A stretch of DNA of 7,910 nt, from assembly GCA_945876305.1 (NCBI GenBank), contig CAMCOB010000059.1, positions 1 to 7,910 of the forward strand, given 5' to 3'. The stretch comes from Bifidobacterium breve. Lineage in GTDB: Bacteria; Actinomycetota; Thermoleophilia; Miltoncostaeales; Miltoncostaeaceae. The notes beneath the pieces are model-generated. The model saw only the letters and a program-made list of their open reading frames with translations, did no database searches and was not told the DNA's origin. Below, piece after piece: positions 5,082-7,910 of this stretch; positions within the stretch are counted from its first letter, which is position 1, and each line of letters begins with the position of its first letter. The translations under genes were made by a program, and so were the position numbers.

Positions 5082-7910
5082 GTGAGCAAGAAACTGGTTA
5101 TCTGCGAGAAGCCCTCCGTCGCCCGCGACGTGGCTGGCGCGCTCCCAGAGACGTTTACCCAGAAGGGCGACGCATACGAGAGTGACCACTGGGTCATCTC
5201 ATATGCAGTGGGGCATTTGCTTGAGCAGGTGGATCCCGACGCCTACGACGCCCGGTACAAGAAGTGGACATACGAGGACCTGCCGATCATCCCGGAGGAA
5301 TTCCGCTACCAGGCCCGCGATGGCCGATCGGCCAAGCAACTCGCCTCGCTTCACCGACTCATGGCCCGGCCCGACGTGGACATCATCGTCAATGCCTGCG
5401 ACGCCGGACGTGAGGGCGAGCTCATCTTCAAGCTCATCCTTCAGAGCGCCCCGCCCAAGGCGCAGGGAAAGACCGTGGAGCGGGCCTGGTTCTCGTCGAT
5501 GACCAAGTCGGCCATCAAGGACGCCTTCGAGTCGCTGCGTCCGGATTCGGAGATGCAGCCGCTCGAGGCCGCCGCGCGCGCGCGCAGCGAAGCCGACTGG
5601 CTGGTGGGAATGAACGGGACCCGCGCGGCCACCACGCGTGCCGGATCGATCCGACGTGTGCTGTCGCTCGGCCGCGTACAGACGCCGACACTGGCGATGA
5701 TCGTGCACCGCGACATCGAAATCGGCGCGTTCGTGCCGCAGGAGTACTGGCAGGTGGATGCCACGTTCACCGGTGCCGACTCTCCCCTTCCGGGCATGTG
5801 GCACGACGTCGAAGGTACGCACCGCGACCTGCTGTTCACCGACAACGACGGTAAGACCCACAAGGACCGCATCGTTCCGGGAAACGCTGCCGATGAGATC
5901 GCCACTCTCGCCGCCGGGGCGGAGGGCGTCGTCGCATCGGTGGAGACGCGGCCCCGCACCGAAGCGCCGCACCTGTTGTACGACCTCACCGCCCTGCAGC
6001 GTGATGCCAACCAGCGGTTCGGCTTCAGCGCCACACGCACCCTGGCCGCCGCACAGTCGTGTTACGACGAGCACAAGGTGCTCACGTATCCGCGTACGAG
6101 TTCGCGATACCTGAGCGGCGACATGGTGGGACAGCTGAAGTCGGTGGTGTCGCGTGTGGGCTCGGCCGACCGTCAGTACGCGGACGCCGCGCGTTCGGTG
6201 CTGGCGCTCGACTCACTGCCACTCGGACGAGTGATCAACGACGCCAAGGTCACCGACCACCACGCCATCATCCCCACCGACGCAGATCACGACCTCTCGC
6301 GACTGTCAAATGACGCACGACGCATTTACGACATGGTGGCCCGGCGTTTTCTCGCGGTATTCCTGCCGCCGGCCAAGCTCGAGAGCACCACCATCGTCAC
6401 CGATGTTGCGGGGAACACCTTCCGCAGCAGCGGCACCGTCATTGTTGACCCGGGCTGGTACGCCGTTGACGCCATGCGGCGCCACCGCGTGGAGAAGCAG
6501 GCCGAGCGCATGGCCAACGAAGATGGCGAGGAGGAGACTGACGACCACACCCTTCCGTCGGTGACCGTGGGGCAGCGCCTCACCTGTGCCCGCGCCGAGG
6601 TGCTGGCCAAGTCCACCAAGCCCCCTGCGCGATACAACGAAGGCAGCCTCCTTAAGTCGATGGAGACCGCCGGCAAACTGGTGGACGACGACGAGGCTGC
6701 CGAGGCGATGAAGGATGGTGGCCTGGGCACCCCCGCCACGCGCGCCAACATCATCGAGAGCCTCATCGACCGCGAATACGTGGAGCGCGAGGGCAAGCAG
6801 CTTCGCGCCACCGATAAGGCCATCGGCCTCATCACCATGTTGGGCGATCACCTGCTCACCTCGCCAGAGCTCACGGGCCGGTGGGAGCAGAAGCTCAACG
6901 AGGTGCAGCGCGGCAGTGAGTCGCGCGACGCCTTCCACCAAGAGATCGTGGCGTTCACCAAACAGGTGGTCGCCTGGTTCGCCGACAAGGGGCGTGAGGA
7001 CCTGCGCGTGGAGCGCACCGTCATCGCTCCATGTCCCACGCCCGATTGCGCCGGCAACATCGTGGAGCAGCGCAAGAGCTACTCATGCGACAGCTACCAC
7101 GGCAAGGACGACCCGGGCTGCGGATACACCTTGTGGAAGCAGAGCGGCACTCGCACGCTCACCCTCGATGACGCCAAGGAGTACATCGCCCAAGGGATCC
7201 AGAGCAAGGATCTGGAGCCTGAGCGCGAGGTTATCGGCGTCTGCCCCACCGACAGCTGTGATGGCGAGATCATTTCCCGCGACCGCAGTTACGGCTGCAC
7301 GTCGTGGAAGAGCAAGACCGAGACCGGCTGCGGTTTCGTCATCTGGAAGCGCGTGCGCGGCAAGCAGGGGGAGGTATCGGTGGAGGAGGCCCAGGGCATG
7401 GTGGCCCGGGGTGAGACCAACGCCACGCCTCCGCGCGAGCCGGTATCTGAGTGTCCGGTTCCCGGGTGCGGCGGCATGATCGTGGACCGTCCGAAGACCT
7501 TCGGATGCAATTCGTGGAAGAGCCCCCGTAATCGCGGCTGTGGATACGTCATCTGGAAGAAGGCCCGCGGGTCGGATCACGAGATGACCGTGGACGAGGC
7601 CAAGGCCAAGATCGAGGTTGACCGTGCCAACCCGGAGGCCGCGGGGCTCGACCCCGTGGTGGGCCGGGGCGCGGCGAAGGCACGTACCACCAGAGGCGTG
7701 GTTGATGCCGACGGATCCATCGCACGCCACCTCTTGGAGCGCGCCGTCTGGACCGGGCTGAATGGCGGCGACAAGGTGACGCTCGAGATTCCCGCCGGAT
7801 CGCAGGTGGGACTACCCGATACGGCCGCAGATGGTCTTGTGGCGGCGATTTCGCTTGATACCAAGCCCCTCAAGCTCTGGTGCAAGGTGAGTGACGGCGC
7901 CGATGCTGCA
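5082..7910 (+). CDS. topB: Type IA DNA topoisomerase, topoisomerase III type (3' end outside the window)
   Basis: 943 codons are open to the window edge without a stop. The enzyme breaks one DNA strand through a 5'-phosphotyrosine and passes the other strand, relaxing or decatenating DNA. The N-terminal Toprim domain begins KLVICEKPSVA with Glu9 and has DAGREGE at 107-113 (Asp107, Glu111); the third acidic position is Gly109, as in many Gram-positive topoisomerase III proteins. The active-site Tyr is 336 (LTYPRTSSRYL). Further core motifs are VTDHHAIIPTD (from about 391), KSTKPPARYNEGSLL, GLGTPATRANIIE and SPELTGRWEQKL. Three zinc-ribbon repeats start at Cys651, Cys721 and Cys791. After about residue 860 comes a segment that I do not recognise and that is not a fourth ribbon. 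GTG 5082 gives a family-typical N-terminus; no ribosome site precedes it. The catalytic core is unlike TopA in its VTDHHAIIPTD and YPRT motifs, hence topB. Confidence 0.93.
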   Translation, partial: MSKKLVICEKPSVARDVAGALPETFTQKGDAYESDHWVISYAVGHLLEQVDPDAYDARYKKWTYEDLPIIPEEFRYQARDGRSAKQLASLHRLMARPDVDIIVNACDAGREGELIFKLILQSAPPKAQGKTVERAWFSSMTKSAIKDAFESLRPDSEMQPLEAAARARSEADWLVGMNGTRAATTRAGSIRRVLSLGRVQTPTLAMIVHRDIEIGAFVPQEYWQVDATFTGADSPLPGMWHDVEGTHRDLLFTDNDGKTHKDRIVPGNAADEIATLAAGAEGVVASVETRPRTEAPHLLYDLTALQRDANQRFGFSATRTLAAAQSCYDEHKVLTYPRTSSRYLSGDMVGQLKSVVSRVGSADRQYADAARSVLALDSLPLGRVINDAKVTDHHAIIPTDADHDLSRLSNDARRIYDMVARRFLAVFLPPAKLESTTIVTDVAGNTFRSSGTVIVDPGWYAVDAMRRHRVEKQAERMANEDGEEETDDHTLPSVTVGQRLTCARAEVLAKSTKPPARYNEGSLLKSMETAGKLVDDDEAAEAMKDGGLGTPATRANIIESLIDREYVEREGKQLRATDKAIGLITMLGDHLLTSPELTGRWEQKLNEVQRGSESRDAFHQEIVAFTKQVVAWFADKGREDLRVERTVIAPCPTPDCAGNIVEQRKSYSCDSYHGKDDPGCGYTLWKQSGTRTLTLDDAKEYIAQGIQSKDLEPEREVIGVCPTDSCDGEIISRDRSYGCTSWKSKTETGCGFVIWKRVRGKQGEVSVEEAQGMVARGETNATPPREPVSECPVPGCGGMIVDRPKTFGCNSWKSPRNRGCGYVIWKKARGSDHEMTVDEAKAKIEVDRANPEAAGLDPVVGRGAAKARTTRGVVDADGSIARHLLERAVWTGLNGGDKVTLEIPAGSQVGLPDTAADGLVAAISLDTKPLKLWCKVSDGADAA
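7032..7661 (+). repeat. Three tandem 70-residue zinc-ribbon repeats inside the topoisomerase
   Basis: Each 210-base unit (starting at 7032, 7242 and 7452) encodes the same pattern C-x4-C-x12-C-x10-C-G-[YF]-x-[LIV]-W-K, then a linker with an acidic helix (LDDAKEYI, VEEAQGMV, VDEAKAKI). The cysteines are 651/656/669/680, 721/726/739/750 and 791/796/809/820, so the period is exactly 70 residues with no insertions in the cysteine pattern. This resembles the C-terminal repeat of type IA topoisomerases (Toprim_Crpt family), which binds single-stranded DNA, but the first cysteine pair is spaced x4 instead of the x2 I recall as common. DNA identity between units is only moderate, so these are old duplications under selection. 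Confidence 0.9.

Noticed and set aside
4828..5085. An 85-codon open frame between pfk and topB, with AGAAGG before its ATG and its TGA overlapping the topB GTG.
   Set aside because: My hand count of G+C by codon position is nearly flat (about 73, 65 and 74 percent). A real gene at this GC should have a low second and a much higher third position. The product has no recognisable pattern. The GTGA overlap looks accidental.
5199..6074. A 291-codon minus-strand frame opposite the topoisomerase.
   Set aside because: It lies entirely over catalytic-core sequence of topB and has no recognisable protein features.

Overview
The window is 7.9 kb of GC-rich DNA (roughly two thirds G+C by eye) that reads as a mostly housekeeping stretch of an actinobacterial chromosome. 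Four things point that way: the base composition; a group III, actinomycete-style phosphofructokinase; a tRNA-Glu whose acceptor stem opens with a G1-U72 pair, as I remember from other Actinobacteria, and which has no encoded CCA; and at least one gene that looks leaderless, its start codon sitting 6-9 bases after a TANNNT box. The exact lineage cannot be fixed; a deep-branching actinobacterial class is my inference.

Left part (1-2170, all +): the C-terminal end of an ABC-exporter ATPase is cut by the window edge. It is followed 49 bases later by a complete 551-residue thiamine-diphosphate 2-oxo-acid decarboxylase of the pyruvate/indolepyruvate decarboxylase family, with a textbook ribosome binding site. 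No terminator separates the two genes, so they may share a transcript.

Middle (2180-2707, +): tRNA-Gln(CTG) and tRNA-Glu(CTC) lie 55 bases apart. A hairpin follows the first, and an intrinsic terminator begins 4 bases after the second. Beyond that terminator is a short open frame that looks like the last transmembrane segment and tail of an EntS/MFS_3-type transporter, most likely a decayed relic. Its stop codon overlaps the stop of a convergent alpha/beta hydrolase gene (2704-3465, -).

Right part (3466-7910): a 312-base divergent intergenic region leads to a 342-residue phosphofructokinase. Its active-site residues (Asp104, Lys125) predict use of pyrophosphate instead of ATP. A tail-less hairpin directly follows its stop. 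A 275-base gap with no credible gene then leads to a type IA topoisomerase (topoisomerase III type) that runs off the right edge. That enzyme has a complete catalytic core, three cysteine-rich zinc-ribbon repeats spaced exactly 70 residues apart, and a further C-terminal segment I do not recognise.

Together the genes suggest central carbon metabolism (reversible PPi-linked glycolysis, 2-oxo-acid decarboxylation), translation and DNA topology. I find no defence system, CRISPR array, insertion sequence or other clearly novel multi-gene system. The points most worth a second look are the PPi-type phosphofructokinase, the transporter relic beside the tRNA pair, and the repeat array and unknown tail of the topoisomerase.
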